Under the pieces are notes generated by a model, which had not been told where the DNA came from, did not search any database, and saw only the letters and a program-made list of their open reading frames with translations. The position numbers and the translations under genes were made by a program. From a virus: a stretch of DNA of 64,000 bases. Position 1 is the stretch's first letter, and the number at the start of each line of letters is the position of its first letter. Of this stretch, positions 45,067 through 52,700 are shown in pieces. The stretch spans positions 1 to 64,000 of IMG/VR virus record IMGVR_UViG_3300010151_000010. One strand, 5' to 3'.

Positions 45067-47460
45067 TCACCAATGGGTCTTGGGTTTTTGTCTCCCAATT
45101 GCCTCTCCAATATCCCAATCCAAAACCCGATATATGTTCTCAATTTTCTTTTCGATGAACTTCTGAACACACACGGCATAATCAATTTGGAAATCCTTGA
45201 CTTCATCTGCATCCCTAAATCCAACGACAAGAGTCGGAGGCATATCTTTGGGAGTTTGTAATACGTAGCACCACTGTGGGCTTTCTCCGACCCTAAAGGG
45301 ATTTTTAGGGTTGATGTGGTCATTGTAGTAATATGCCCCTCTTACAGCCATAGGCGGCGTTCTCTTGTATTCTGCCTTGCCTATTTTTCCATACGGTGAA
45401 AGCGCATCCCACGTCCAATTTCCTGCAAGAACGTCAAGTGATATTTCTCTAATCATCTTCGTGACTTCTTCTTCGTCTGCTCCTGTTCCGACTAAATCGA
45501 ATATCTTTCCTTGTATCGTCTTTGTGAGTGGAGATACGCTGGACGCTTTGTATGAGAATCCTGTCACCTTCAATTGCCCTTTCTTTTCGGGAGGCCAAAT
45601 CATAAATCCGAAGTTTTGATTTTTCACATCAGCGGTTAGCCAATAGTCGAAGTAGGCTTCTAACTCAATTTCCATCATGGGAAGTTCGTATCGAGTCCTA
45701 ATGATTTTGTTGAGGTTCTTGAGGTGAGCGTCTATCTCATCGAATGGAATCTGAATATAACCGGAATCGGTGTGGCCTGCGAGAGCCGCATAACCAGCCT
45801 TCTCGCTTTCCAGCAGAAGGGTGTTGATACACTCTCTTCCGTAGTAGGTAATAGTGCGACCCACATCGGGGTCTATCCATCCACCACTCACTTTCTTCTG
45901 AGACATATAGCCATAGATTGCGTTGGTTGCGACTTTGACAGCAGTCTGCAATAAATCCCATTTGAGTTTCTCGTCTTCGCTCTTTGCCGCCTTCATCTTC
46001 TTCTTGTAGTCTTGTCGTAATTCAAGCATACCCCAAATGATTGCAGGAATGACGCCTATGCCCGATGCCTCCTTTCTCCAATGCGTTCCGTTTCCAACGC
46101 TTCGGATTCCGTCGCCACCATTTTTCTGCTTTGTTGTCGGGCATAGATTCGCGTTATACGCTATTAGCGGGTACATGGACTTGAAGTCAATACAAGCGAC
46201 TCCTTCGTGTCGTCCACCAACGGTTTCCGGCACGTCTGCACCATCATATTGGTCGCGTTGGTGGTAGTGAGTGGTGAGAGCCTTTATGTCGGTATGGCGA
46301 GAGATACGCCCTCTTACAAAACGAGATACGTTACAGGTACTTTTGAAGACGACTCCACATTCTTTCTGCATAGCCAAATGGTAAGGTATCGCATTCACCT
46401 TTTCAGCACAATGCCTCAATAGTGTAGTGTCGCGCACACAGTAATCAACGAACTCATCGAAGTTCTCAACCCACCATGTAAATACATCAGCATCCATTTT
46501 CTTTCCCTGCTCACCTAACTCTTTGGCTAACTCTAAATCTTCTGCGATGGTTGCGAGTTTCTTGTTTCTGAATGTTCCACGTCCATTCTTCTGCCAAACT
46601 GCCTCCAATCCGCTTCCTGTATTCCACGCGAGCGCAGTGTCGTAAACGAGCCTTCCCAAAATTGGTTGAGCATTATCGTGGTAGCCATCCTTTTTACGCG
46701 GTCTTACTGTCTGCCCCAATGGACTGAGTTTGTCTGCTTTATTTCCTAAGCGTTCAACGAGTTTAGGCAAGTCGGCCCAATAGATGGCGTGGGCGATGAG
46801 AATGTCAGGGTTGCACTTATTCAAGTGCTTAAGAAAAGCGTCGAGCATTTTCTGTTCGCTTCCATAGAGGTATCTATCATACCCTCCTTCTCTTTCGATG
46901 TAGTCTATGGTGCAACCTTTCTCTCCTTCTTTCCAAGCGAATATCAATGGGCGGTTTCCCATAGTGTCGTCAATCGCAATCATGGTGATTGCCCCTTCAT
47001 GTTGACACCCTTCGGGTTGCCATTCCATATCGAAATACCAAATCCTCGGATGAAAGTCCGGTATGTCTTTGTTATCGGGGTAAGCATGAATCATCAATTG
47101 GTCTGCGTAAGGCATATCTGCCTCATAAGTCTGAATCTCACTCTTAATGTCGTAAAGGTGTATGGGATTAGGCACGTCGAGACGTATCAATGATGCTTTA
47201 TCTATCCCTTTCGCCTTAATGTCCGAGCGTACCCTAACGCCCGGATAGCGTGCAGTCAAACGAGACAATTTCTTCGGATGGGTGTTCTCCGCCACCCAAC
47301 AATGTGGGGGAATCCAAAGCGGGTTGTCAATGTCGGAGTTTTCGTTGGGATTTATCGCGTGTTCGATTACTTCCCCATCTGCTCTTCTATATCGGTAGTA
47401 AACGTGTGGATAACCAACGCCTTCCCACTCGTCATCGGGATAATAATAGTCGATTATCAT
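45067..47460 (-). CDS. family B DNA polymerase
   Basis: About 797 residues from ATG 47460 (an upstream in-frame GTG is less likely). Exonuclease motifs: ExoI WYFDMEWQ (~145), ExoII LIAHAIYWADLPKL and ExoIII YCVRDTTLL. Polymerase motif A is IDFKSMYPLIAYNA (~425), motif B KVATNAIYGYM (~508), and motif C AGHTDSGYI (~563). Motif C has His where the first Asp of DTD is usual; the second Asp is kept. The protein should be the replicative, proofreading polymerase. Preceded by a 32-residue zinc ribbon in ATGA overlap. Confidence 0.95.
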   Translation of the reverse strand: MIIDYYYPDDEWEGVGYPHVYYRYRRADGEVIEHAINPNENSDIDNPLWIPPHCWVAENTHPKKLSRLTARYPGVRVRSDIKAKGIDKASLIRLDVPNPIHLYDIKSEIQTYEADMPYADQLMIHAYPDNKDIPDFHPRIWYFDMEWQPEGCQHEGAITMIAIDDTMGNRPLIFAWKEGEKGCTIDYIEREGGYDRYLYGSEQKMLDAFLKHLNKCNPDILIAHAIYWADLPKLVERLGNKADKLSPLGQTVRPRKKDGYHDNAQPILGRLVYDTALAWNTGSGLEAVWQKNGRGTFRNKKLATIAEDLELAKELGEQGKKMDADVFTWWVENFDEFVDYCVRDTTLLRHCAEKVNAIPYHLAMQKECGVVFKSTCNVSRFVRGRISRHTDIKALTTHYHQRDQYDGADVPETVGGRHEGVACIDFKSMYPLIAYNANLCPTTKQKNGGDGIRSVGNGTHWRKEASGIGVIPAIIWGMLELRQDYKKKMKAAKSEDEKLKWDLLQTAVKVATNAIYGYMSQKKVSGGWIDPDVGRTITYYGRECINTLLLESEKAGYAALAGHTDSGYIQIPFDEIDAHLKNLNKIIRTRYELPMMEIELEAYFDYWLTADVKNQNFGFMIWPPEKKGQLKVTGFSYKASSVSPLTKTIQGKIFDLVGTGADEEEVTKMIREISLDVLAGNWTWDALSPYGKIGKAEYKRTPPMAVRGAYYYNDHINPKNPFRVGESPQWCYVLQTPKDMPPTLVVGFRDADEVKDFQIDYAVCVQKFIEKKIENIYRVLDWDIGEAIGRQKPKTHW

Positions 47461-47555
47461 TGAGCACACTTCCTACACAATAGTATCTGATTTTTGTTAG
47501 ACCACAAAGGCCCAAACTTGTGGCACTTACCACAACGTCCGATTTCCTTACTCAT
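47457..47555 (-). CDS. 32-residue zinc-ribbon microprotein
   Basis: The ORF MSKEIGRCGKCHKFG...LLCRKCAQ has two CxxC knuckles, enough for one zinc site. GGAGTGAGCCAGC precedes the ATG, and the TGA overlaps the polymerase ATG. The placement between clamp and polymerase genes suggests translational coupling with the replisome. Confidence 0.5.
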   Translation of the reverse strand: MSKEIGRCGKCHKFGPLWSNKNQILLCRKCAQ

Positions 47556-47561
47556 GCTGGC

Positions 47562-48341
47562 TCACTCCTGCTGGTCTATGATTATCAGTAATCTCTTCAA
47601 GTTTGTTTCGGTCTGCTCTATCACAAGCCCACTCGCATCACCGAAGTGAAAACGACACGTAGTGCCGCCATCCACTAAGCCAAGGCAAGGGAGCAACCAT
47701 GGACCGAAGTTAGACTTCACAGTCTTGATACCTTTCTTCTCAAGAGTCACATCAGTGACTGTGCTTGACGCGAATATCTTAGCATCATGAGTCTTACCCG
47801 CAGACGCAGAAATCTCTTCGTTCTCAACGTCCATTGTGACACTATAATCGGCCCCATATTTCGTCACGATGTTCTTCAATGAAGCGAGTTTGAGTATCTC
47901 GCTCATCTTCGTTCTCCCATGCACCGTGTAGGTATCAGCGCCAAACGTCTTCCACTTATTCCCCTTAGCCTCCTTCACGAGTTTGGCGTAGGTCTTGACC
48001 AATTGTTGGCTTTTGCTATCCGTCACAGGAAGCGACAGTTTGAATGAGCCGCTCGCCAAATATAGCGTGCTTCCGTTCTTCACTTGTTTTATCGTCACAT
48101 CTCCACTGCACTTCTTCAAGAATGCACAGGCTTTAGTGAGGTCTGAGAAAGTAAGTGGGCCTGCCTTTGCTTTAGCGTCAGGGTAGGCGCGAGATACATT
48201 GAGGAAGAAGGTCTGATAGCCTGCGCTATAACCGATAGCGTTTGGCGTCTCAAAGACGTTGATTACTAAATCACTAATCACGTCACTGAACTGCCCTACG
48301 TGGGCAAGCCACTCCTTGCTATCAAGCGTTATCTGCGCCAT
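47562..48341 (-). CDS. probable PCNA-like sliding clamp
   Basis: The 259-residue protein has the size of archaeal PCNA (~245-250) and a matching two-domain strand/helix pattern. The N-terminal domain starts MAQITLDSKEWLAHVGQFSDVIS; the C-terminal domain holds RTKMSEILKLASLKNIVTKYG, and the end reads FHFGDASGLVIEQTETNLKRLLIII. No PIP-type or other single motif is decisive and the sequence is divergent. Its place directly upstream of the DNA polymerase, with an RFC gene in the same arm, makes a clamp the best reading. GGGGTGAACGCAG precedes the ATG. Confidence 0.6.
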   Translation of the reverse strand: MAQITLDSKEWLAHVGQFSDVISDLVINVFETPNAIGYSAGYQTFFLNVSRAYPDAKAKAGPLTFSDLTKACAFLKKCSGDVTIKQVKNGSTLYLASGSFKLSLPVTDSKSQQLVKTYAKLVKEAKGNKWKTFGADTYTVHGRTKMSEILKLASLKNIVTKYGADYSVTMDVENEEISASAGKTHDAKIFASSTVTDVTLEKKGIKTVKSNFGPWLLPCLGLVDGGTTCRFHFGDASGLVIEQTETNLKRLLIIIDQQE

Positions 48342-48642
48342 CTGCGTTCACCCCATGATATTCTTCAAGAAGCGCATCGAGTTTAGGAGTAGTGCTACCC
48401 GACCTCGTCAGTCGTCTTCCACTACAATACTCAGACAGTTTTGATGCGAGCGTTTGCTCTCTCGTTCGTAGTCGCTGAATATAGATGACCGCATCCATGA
48501 GTTCGTGTTGCAGATGCTCCAACCACTCATCATGCGTGAGGTCATCACGCTCCATTGTGAGGCCACCGTATTTGTCGGTGGCTTGCACCTTCTTCGCTCT
48601 TGCTTGTATGATTGCGCACACTTCGTCTTCCACTTTGCTCAT
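48322..48642 (-). CDS. MazG-like NTP pyrophosphohydrolase-type protein
   Basis: About 106 residues. ATG at 48642 follows GGTTGGTGAACGA. The helical core DEWLEHLQHELMDAVIYIQRL matches the all-alpha NTP pyrophosphohydrolase pattern in which ELMDA supplies the ExxD metal ligands. Such viral enzymes adjust nucleotide pools. The N-terminal helix (EVCAIIQARAKK) and the KYGG sequence also fit phage MazG-like proteins. It overlaps the clamp gene by 20 bases. Confidence 0.5.
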   Translation of the reverse strand: MSKVEDEVCAIIQARAKKVQATDKYGGLTMERDDLTHDEWLEHLQHELMDAVIYIQRLRTREQTLASKLSEYCSGRRLTRSGSTTPKLDALLEEYHGVNADGADNA

Positions 48643-48658
48643 TCGTTCACCAACCAAT

Positions 48659-49375
48659 TCACAGCCGCTCAAGTTCCGGCAGACCCATGAAGTTAGGCTC
48701 CTCGCCCTGTCTCGTTGTTAGGATAGTTCTCCGTTGCCCTTGTAGCGTGGCGTCAGTCTTGCTCTTCTCAAAGGCGGCTGTGAATGTTTCGCCTACAACC
48801 TTCCCGTCCTCAACCTCGTCCTTGCGACGACAGTGAACAATTTGGAACATATATCCAGCACTGCTCTTCTCCCATGCAGGCGCGCCATCGCTCTCAACTA
48901 TCTTACCGCCTTTACCGTATACGTCCTTCATGTGTGTCTCCCAAAAGACTCTCACGCCTCTCTTCACCAAAGCACGACAGACGGCAGTTAATTGGTGGAA
49001 TCGGGTGACTCTAATCGCCCAATCCCATTGTTGTTGCACTCTTTCGTTAGAGCCTGCACCACGATTGTCTGCGGCCTCTATACCATCCTTAGAGAGTCCT
49101 AAGTCCTGTATTCTCATACAGTTAGTTGCTACGCTATCCCATAGGTCTATGCCGGTAATTAGAACGCCCCACAAATCCTCGTGCTTCTCCATAGCGAACT
49201 GCATGATTTTCATCGTTCGGTCATGGGTAGCAGGGTAGTCGTAGGCAGTCCTCTCTCCCTTGAGATATACCCAAGGTTCCCAACACTTGATGCCCTCATT
49301 GTTTGGATAGTATGCTGACTTGGTAGCGGAGCCACCATTGTCGAAATCAACCACCCAAAACTGCTTCGCGCTCAT
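48659..49375 (-). CDS. RecA/RadA-like ATPase, C-terminal part (Walker B)
   Basis: The 238-residue protein begins MSAKQFWVVDFDNGGSATK, which looks like the second core strand of a RecA-type ATPase, and has a Walker B strand WGVLITGIDLWDS (~residue 70). It lacks a Walker A; that motif is in the adjacent upstream ORF. C-terminal strands (VRVFWETHMKDVYG; GYMFQIVHCRRKD) fit AAA_24/Sak4-like recombination ATPases. GAGGTGAAGGC precedes the ATG, so it can be translated separately. Magroviruses carry RadA-like genes. See the split-gene finding. Confidence 0.6.
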   Translation of the reverse strand: MSAKQFWVVDFDNGGSATKSAYYPNNEGIKCWEPWVYLKGERTAYDYPATHDRTMKIMQFAMEKHEDLWGVLITGIDLWDSVATNCMRIQDLGLSKDGIEAADNRGAGSNERVQQQWDWAIRVTRFHQLTAVCRALVKRGVRVFWETHMKDVYGKGGKIVESDGAPAWEKSSAGYMFQIVHCRRKDEVEDGKVVGETFTAAFEKSKTDATLQGQRRTILTTRQGEEPNFMGLPELERL

Positions 49376-49644
49376 GCCTTCACCTCATCAAACTCGACAA
49401 GAGTAGTTTGTCTGCCCTTCCCCTTATGCTTGTCGCAGTATCGCTGATAGAAGTCGAATATGATGGCACTCTTGCCCGTATTCTCCTTCCCCACTAACGC
49501 CATGAAGATGTGAGTCTTCGGTTTGTTAGCATTCACGTCTGCGAGTTCTGCACGTAGTTCCGCAAATGGGTCGGTGTTAGCAGCCTTGCTTGCCGACTTC
49601 TTCTCTTCCTGTGCTGCCTTTGTCTGTCCGAATCCCGCCATCAT
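49372..49644 (-). CDS. RecA/RadA-like ATPase, N-terminal part (Walker A)
   Basis: The 90-residue protein ends in the first half of a RecA-type core: THIFMALVGKENTGKSAII is a clear Walker A (~residues 45-63), followed by a helix and TTLVEFDEVKA. A disordered Lys/Ala/Glu-rich N-terminus precedes it. Its TGA overlaps the ATG of the Walker B half (ATGA). Neither half alone is a complete ATPase, so the two products probably assemble, unless a frameshift or assembly error split one gene. Confidence 0.6.
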   Translation of the reverse strand: MMAGFGQTKAAQEEKKSASKAANTDPFAELRAELADVNANKPKTHIFMALVGKENTGKSAIIFDFYQRYCDKHKGKGRQTTLVEFDEVKA

Positions 49645-49919
49645 TCACCACCATCCGTATCGTCTTCGACCGTTGAGAACATTCGATTCAGTTCTCCTAT
49701 GTCTCCCTTTAATTGGGTCATTGTTTGGTCAATCGTGTTAGCGAATCGCTCAAACGAGCGTAGGTAAGCCAACCTACGAGAATGCTCTTTCTCCATTAGG
49801 GTGGCTCGCGCAAATAGTTCATCATACCGAGCGATGGTGTCATTTAACTCCATCTTAAACTTGGTCAATTCTTCCTTCAATTCATCCTTAGTCATGTCTT
49901 TTTCTTTTTTCGTTGTCAT
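49641..49919 (-). CDS. coiled-coil protein
   Basis: About 92 residues from ATG 49919, which follows GGAGAGAAAAAA. Nearly the whole chain is predicted helix with heptad-like spacing (MTKDELKEELTKFKMELNDTIARY; RSFERFANTIDQTMTQLKGDI) and an acidic end (VEDDTDGGE). It sits between the RPA-like gene and the split ATPase, so it may be a recombination or replication accessory factor. No family recognised. Confidence 0.55.
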   Translation of the reverse strand: MTTKKEKDMTKDELKEELTKFKMELNDTIARYDELFARATLMEKEHSRRLAYLRSFERFANTIDQTMTQLKGDIGELNRMFSTVEDDTDGGE

Positions 49920-49933
49920 TTTTTTCTCTCCAT

Positions 49934-51277
49934 TCAATCGAATTGCGTTAAGTCGGTGTCTCCACCGCCCACTCGTCTTGTGGACCTTCTGTTGTCTGCA
50001 TAGACGCCCCATACTGTAATTTGTGGGAGTCTATTGCCGTCTTGCACCCTCATCTTTAATCTTCCATGAATGAGAACTGTGCTTTTCTCCGCGAAGCCCC
50101 ATAGTTCATCGTCCACGTCTATGAAGTGGAAGGGATGCGTTAAGTCGTGGCACGCGCCGCTTACCCAACATGGAATCTCGCCTCTATTCTTCGTTCCATA
50201 GGTGTCTTCGAGCGACCGTGATGTAATGGAGAGGCTAAAGTTCCTCCCCGTCTCATCCCACTCGGATTCCCTGCCCTCAGTGGACATTCTCGTGACTCTT
50301 CCCTTCACGATTATGTCTGGACCGATTGTGCCGTCGTTTCCATCTCGCCCTTTGAAGTGCCTCTTTCGTGAATCGAAGGCTTCTTCAAGTTCATGTAGCG
50401 GAACATACAAGTCATCTATTAGTTCCTCATCTGTCCATAATTTGAATGGGTTGAGAAGGCTTCTTTCGCTTTCTGGACACCACTCGTTTGTGTATGTCAT
50501 AGTTTCCGAGAAATTGAAGTTCGTTCCAAGCACGTCTTGGAATGCCTCGTTCTTCGATGTAGGTAGTCTCACCTGTATCTCCACAGGCACGCCAACGTGT
50601 ATTGGTAAGTGTGCGTTAGTGCCGGTCAAGTCCACTCGCCAAGGCTTTATCTCGCCTTGATTCAAGAATGCTCCCTTCTCGTTGCCCAAGAAGCGGTAAT
50701 ATCGCCCCATTCTTACACATGGATATGGTCGTCCTGCCTTCGATAATAGACATAGCCACTCATCTCCGACCTTGAAGCCCATAGTAGGCTCTTCCTCAGA
50801 AGTTTCCTCAGTCACTATCTGCTTGAGATTCGTGCTGATACACCATACGTCTCCTTCGACGTAGTAATGCCCCACGAGGCCAGACGAAAGTGCTTCGTTA
50901 GCGTCATCTGTCCATCTTTGTGTAGCGTTCCTAACTGCCCATCCGTTCCTGTCGTTCATCTTGTCTTCAACACCGAGCCATTCACCAACGAAGGTAAGCG
51001 TCTCTCCGCCTCCGCCGCTCACATTGGACTTTCGGTCCTCCATGAACATCATCTCGCTCCAATCAATCAGAAGGTCTGTGTCCTCTTTTTGCCAATCGTC
51101 GCAACCGTATGTTGTGGCTATGTGCTTAGTGTAGGCCGCTACGACCTTCTCGACGCTCTCGCCGGTCCTTTCGGCCTGCATTTTGAAGCGTTCCATGACC
51201 TCGGAAGGCCACTCCTTCTGTTCCTTCTCCGTTTTACTAAACGGATTCTTGCTATCTGTCTTCTTTTCTTCATTCAT
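49934..51277 (-). CDS. RPA-like single-stranded DNA-binding protein
   Basis: The 447-residue protein has an acidic/basic N-terminus with a helix (SEVMERFKMQAERTGESVEKVV) and at least two OB-fold-like strand sets: residues ~225-260 and ~320-425 (IIVKGRVTRMSTEGR; FSLSITSRSLEDT; TVLIHGRLKMRVQDGNRLPQ). It ends GGGDTDLTQFD, an acidic tail like those SSBs use to recruit partners. Being next to the clamp loader and recombination ATPase supports an RPA/SSB role, though no zinc finger is visible. Translation is coupled to the RFC gene by an eight-base overlap. Confidence 0.55.
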   Translation of the reverse strand: MNEEKKTDSKNPFSKTEKEQKEWPSEVMERFKMQAERTGESVEKVVAAYTKHIATTYGCDDWQKEDTDLLIDWSEMMFMEDRKSNVSGGGGETLTFVGEWLGVEDKMNDRNGWAVRNATQRWTDDANEALSSGLVGHYYVEGDVWCISTNLKQIVTEETSEEEPTMGFKVGDEWLCLLSKAGRPYPCVRMGRYYRFLGNEKGAFLNQGEIKPWRVDLTGTNAHLPIHVGVPVEIQVRLPTSKNEAFQDVLGTNFNFSETMTYTNEWCPESERSLLNPFKLWTDEELIDDLYVPLHELEEAFDSRKRHFKGRDGNDGTIGPDIIVKGRVTRMSTEGRESEWDETGRNFSLSITSRSLEDTYGTKNRGEIPCWVSGACHDLTHPFHFIDVDDELWGFAEKSTVLIHGRLKMRVQDGNRLPQITVWGVYADNRRSTRRVGGGDTDLTQFD

Positions 51278-52250
51278 TTTTCTTCACCTTTTCTCTCATT
51301 TTAGCCACCGCATAATCGCAGTAGGAGTAGTCATCGCCGGGCCATGTGTATCTATGCGTCATCACGTCGCCGTATGCCGCCATTATATCCCATATAGAAT
51401 CGAGGTTATCCTCTTCATCAAAGTAATCGTATATGTTCAGATAGAAGTTCCTCATTACTTGATGTAAGGAACGCCCGTTCTTGAGCATCTCATGGAAGTT
51501 ATTGCGCACTTTCCACCACTCGTCTCCTATGGCGTGGGCAATCGCATCCTCACCCATTGTTTCCTCTAAGCGCGATAGTCTCTCTCCTAATTGCTCTATA
51601 TCAATTGAATCGAGGAACATGATAGATGCACGCATATCACCGTTCATGAGTTCAATCAGATTCTGAAGTTTCTCGACTAATTTCCTTCTTTCATCTGTCG
51701 AATACTCAGCACGAATCTCAAGCAGACATTCATGGGGTAGCACTGAGAGTAGTCTCATCGCTCCCGGTCCTGCTGGCACAGGCGTAAACGCATACGCTTT
51801 GCATCGTGAGCGTATGGCTGGGCGTATCTTCTCTAATTCGTTGCACGTCATTATGACCATCGCATTGTGACTATACTTCTCTATCAATTGTCTCATAGCG
51901 TCTTGCGCGCTTGGTGTGAGGCCGTCTGCCTCATCGAGTAGGATGATTTTTCTCGGCGTTCCGAGAGGTTTGCTACGCATCGCAGACTTGAGTTCGTTGC
52001 GAATGAAGTCTATGCCCCTATCGTCGCTGGCGTTGCTCTCGATGAAGTTCATATCATTAAACCAATCATCGAGCAGTGTTCGCGCTATGACATGAGCCGA
52101 ACTCGTCTTACCCGTTCCCGGAGGCCCATAGAAGAGAAGGGCTTGAGGCCAATCATATGTATCGGCCCACCCATTTACGTCTGCAACGAGTTCGTCCAAC
52201 CCAACCAATTCGGTCAGGGTTTTCGGTATCGCCATTTCTGCGAGGTCCAT
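51270..52250 (-). CDS. clamp loader, RFC small subunit
   Basis: The 326-residue AAA+ protein begins MAIPKTLTELVGLDELVADV. It has Walker A LLFYGPPGTGKTSSAH (~40-55), Walker B RKIILLDEADGL (~105-116), sensor 1 MVIMTCNELEKI and the RFC-box SRC (IRSRCKAYAF), followed by an alpha-helical lid and collar. Length and motifs match archaeal RfcS. It would load the clamp onto primer-template DNA. No RFC large subunit is seen, so it may form a homo-pentamer or borrow the host's. A promoter motif lies ~24 bases upstream of the ATG with no ribosome-binding site, so its mRNA is probably leaderless. Confidence 0.95.
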   Translation of the reverse strand: MDLAEMAIPKTLTELVGLDELVADVNGWADTYDWPQALLFYGPPGTGKTSSAHVIARTLLDDWFNDMNFIESNASDDRGIDFIRNELKSAMRSKPLGTPRKIILLDEADGLTPSAQDAMRQLIEKYSHNAMVIMTCNELEKIRPAIRSRCKAYAFTPVPAGPGAMRLLSVLPHECLLEIRAEYSTDERRKLVEKLQNLIELMNGDMRASIMFLDSIDIEQLGERLSRLEETMGEDAIAHAIGDEWWKVRNNFHEMLKNGRSLHQVMRNFYLNIYDYFDEEDNLDSIWDIMAAYGDVMTHRYTWPGDDYSYCDYAVAKMREKVKKNE

Positions 52251-52260
52251 GATTCTCTAT

Positions 52261-52282
52261 ACTATCTTCGTTTAAATACCAA
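52261..52282 (-). promoter_or_regulatory. promoter motif copy 2, upstream of RFC
   Basis: Same 22-base motif (TTGGTATTTAAACGAAG...). The TTTAAA centre is about 24 bases before the RFC ATG, which puts the expected archaeal start site at or next to the ATG. The TAA inside TTTAAA is also the stop codon of the upstream gene (52272-52700). Confidence 0.8.
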
Positions 52283-52700
52283 AGGCATTTTCAAGCATCT
52301 CTTTTTCATTATCGAATGACTCAATCCAATTAAGGAAATCCGCGTCATTTGCAGATTTGCGCGGAATGGGATTTGCAGTGACCCATTCCATCATATTCAA
52401 TCCCGCCCTATCTGTTATCGCTTCGCTCCATTGGCGATTCAAGAGATGAAACCACTTCTCTATCTCTTCGCGCTCTTCGTATTTCTCCTTGAGTTCAATA
52501 CCGAAAGGTGCGAGAAATATCTCCACACATTGTAATTGACTGCCCGTTCCCGTTTTGAATAAAGAGCGCCAGCATATCCTTCTTCTCACACGATAACCCC
52601 ATCGAGCGTCAGCCCTCTTTTCGACCCACGTTCTAAAGCGTATCTCCGTTAGGATGATGCCCAACCCCATCCATTCCTCGCGTCTGTCGTTAGTTTGCAT
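52272..52700 (-). CDS. hypothetical protein upstream of RFC
   Basis: The 142-residue protein is preceded by GGTGGGCATAG. The N-terminus is Arg/Trp-rich and strand-like (TEIRFRTWVEKRADARWGYRVRR at high basic content), the C-terminus helical and acidic (YEEREEIEKWFHLLNRQW). No family recognised. Its last codons and stop are part of promoter copy 2. Confidence 0.6.
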   Translation of the reverse strand: MQTNDRREEWMGLGIILTEIRFRTWVEKRADARWGYRVRRRICWRSLFKTGTGSQLQCVEIFLAPFGIELKEKYEEREEIEKWFHLLNRQWSEAITDRAGLNMMEWVTANPIPRKSANDADFLNWIESFDNEKEMLENAFGI

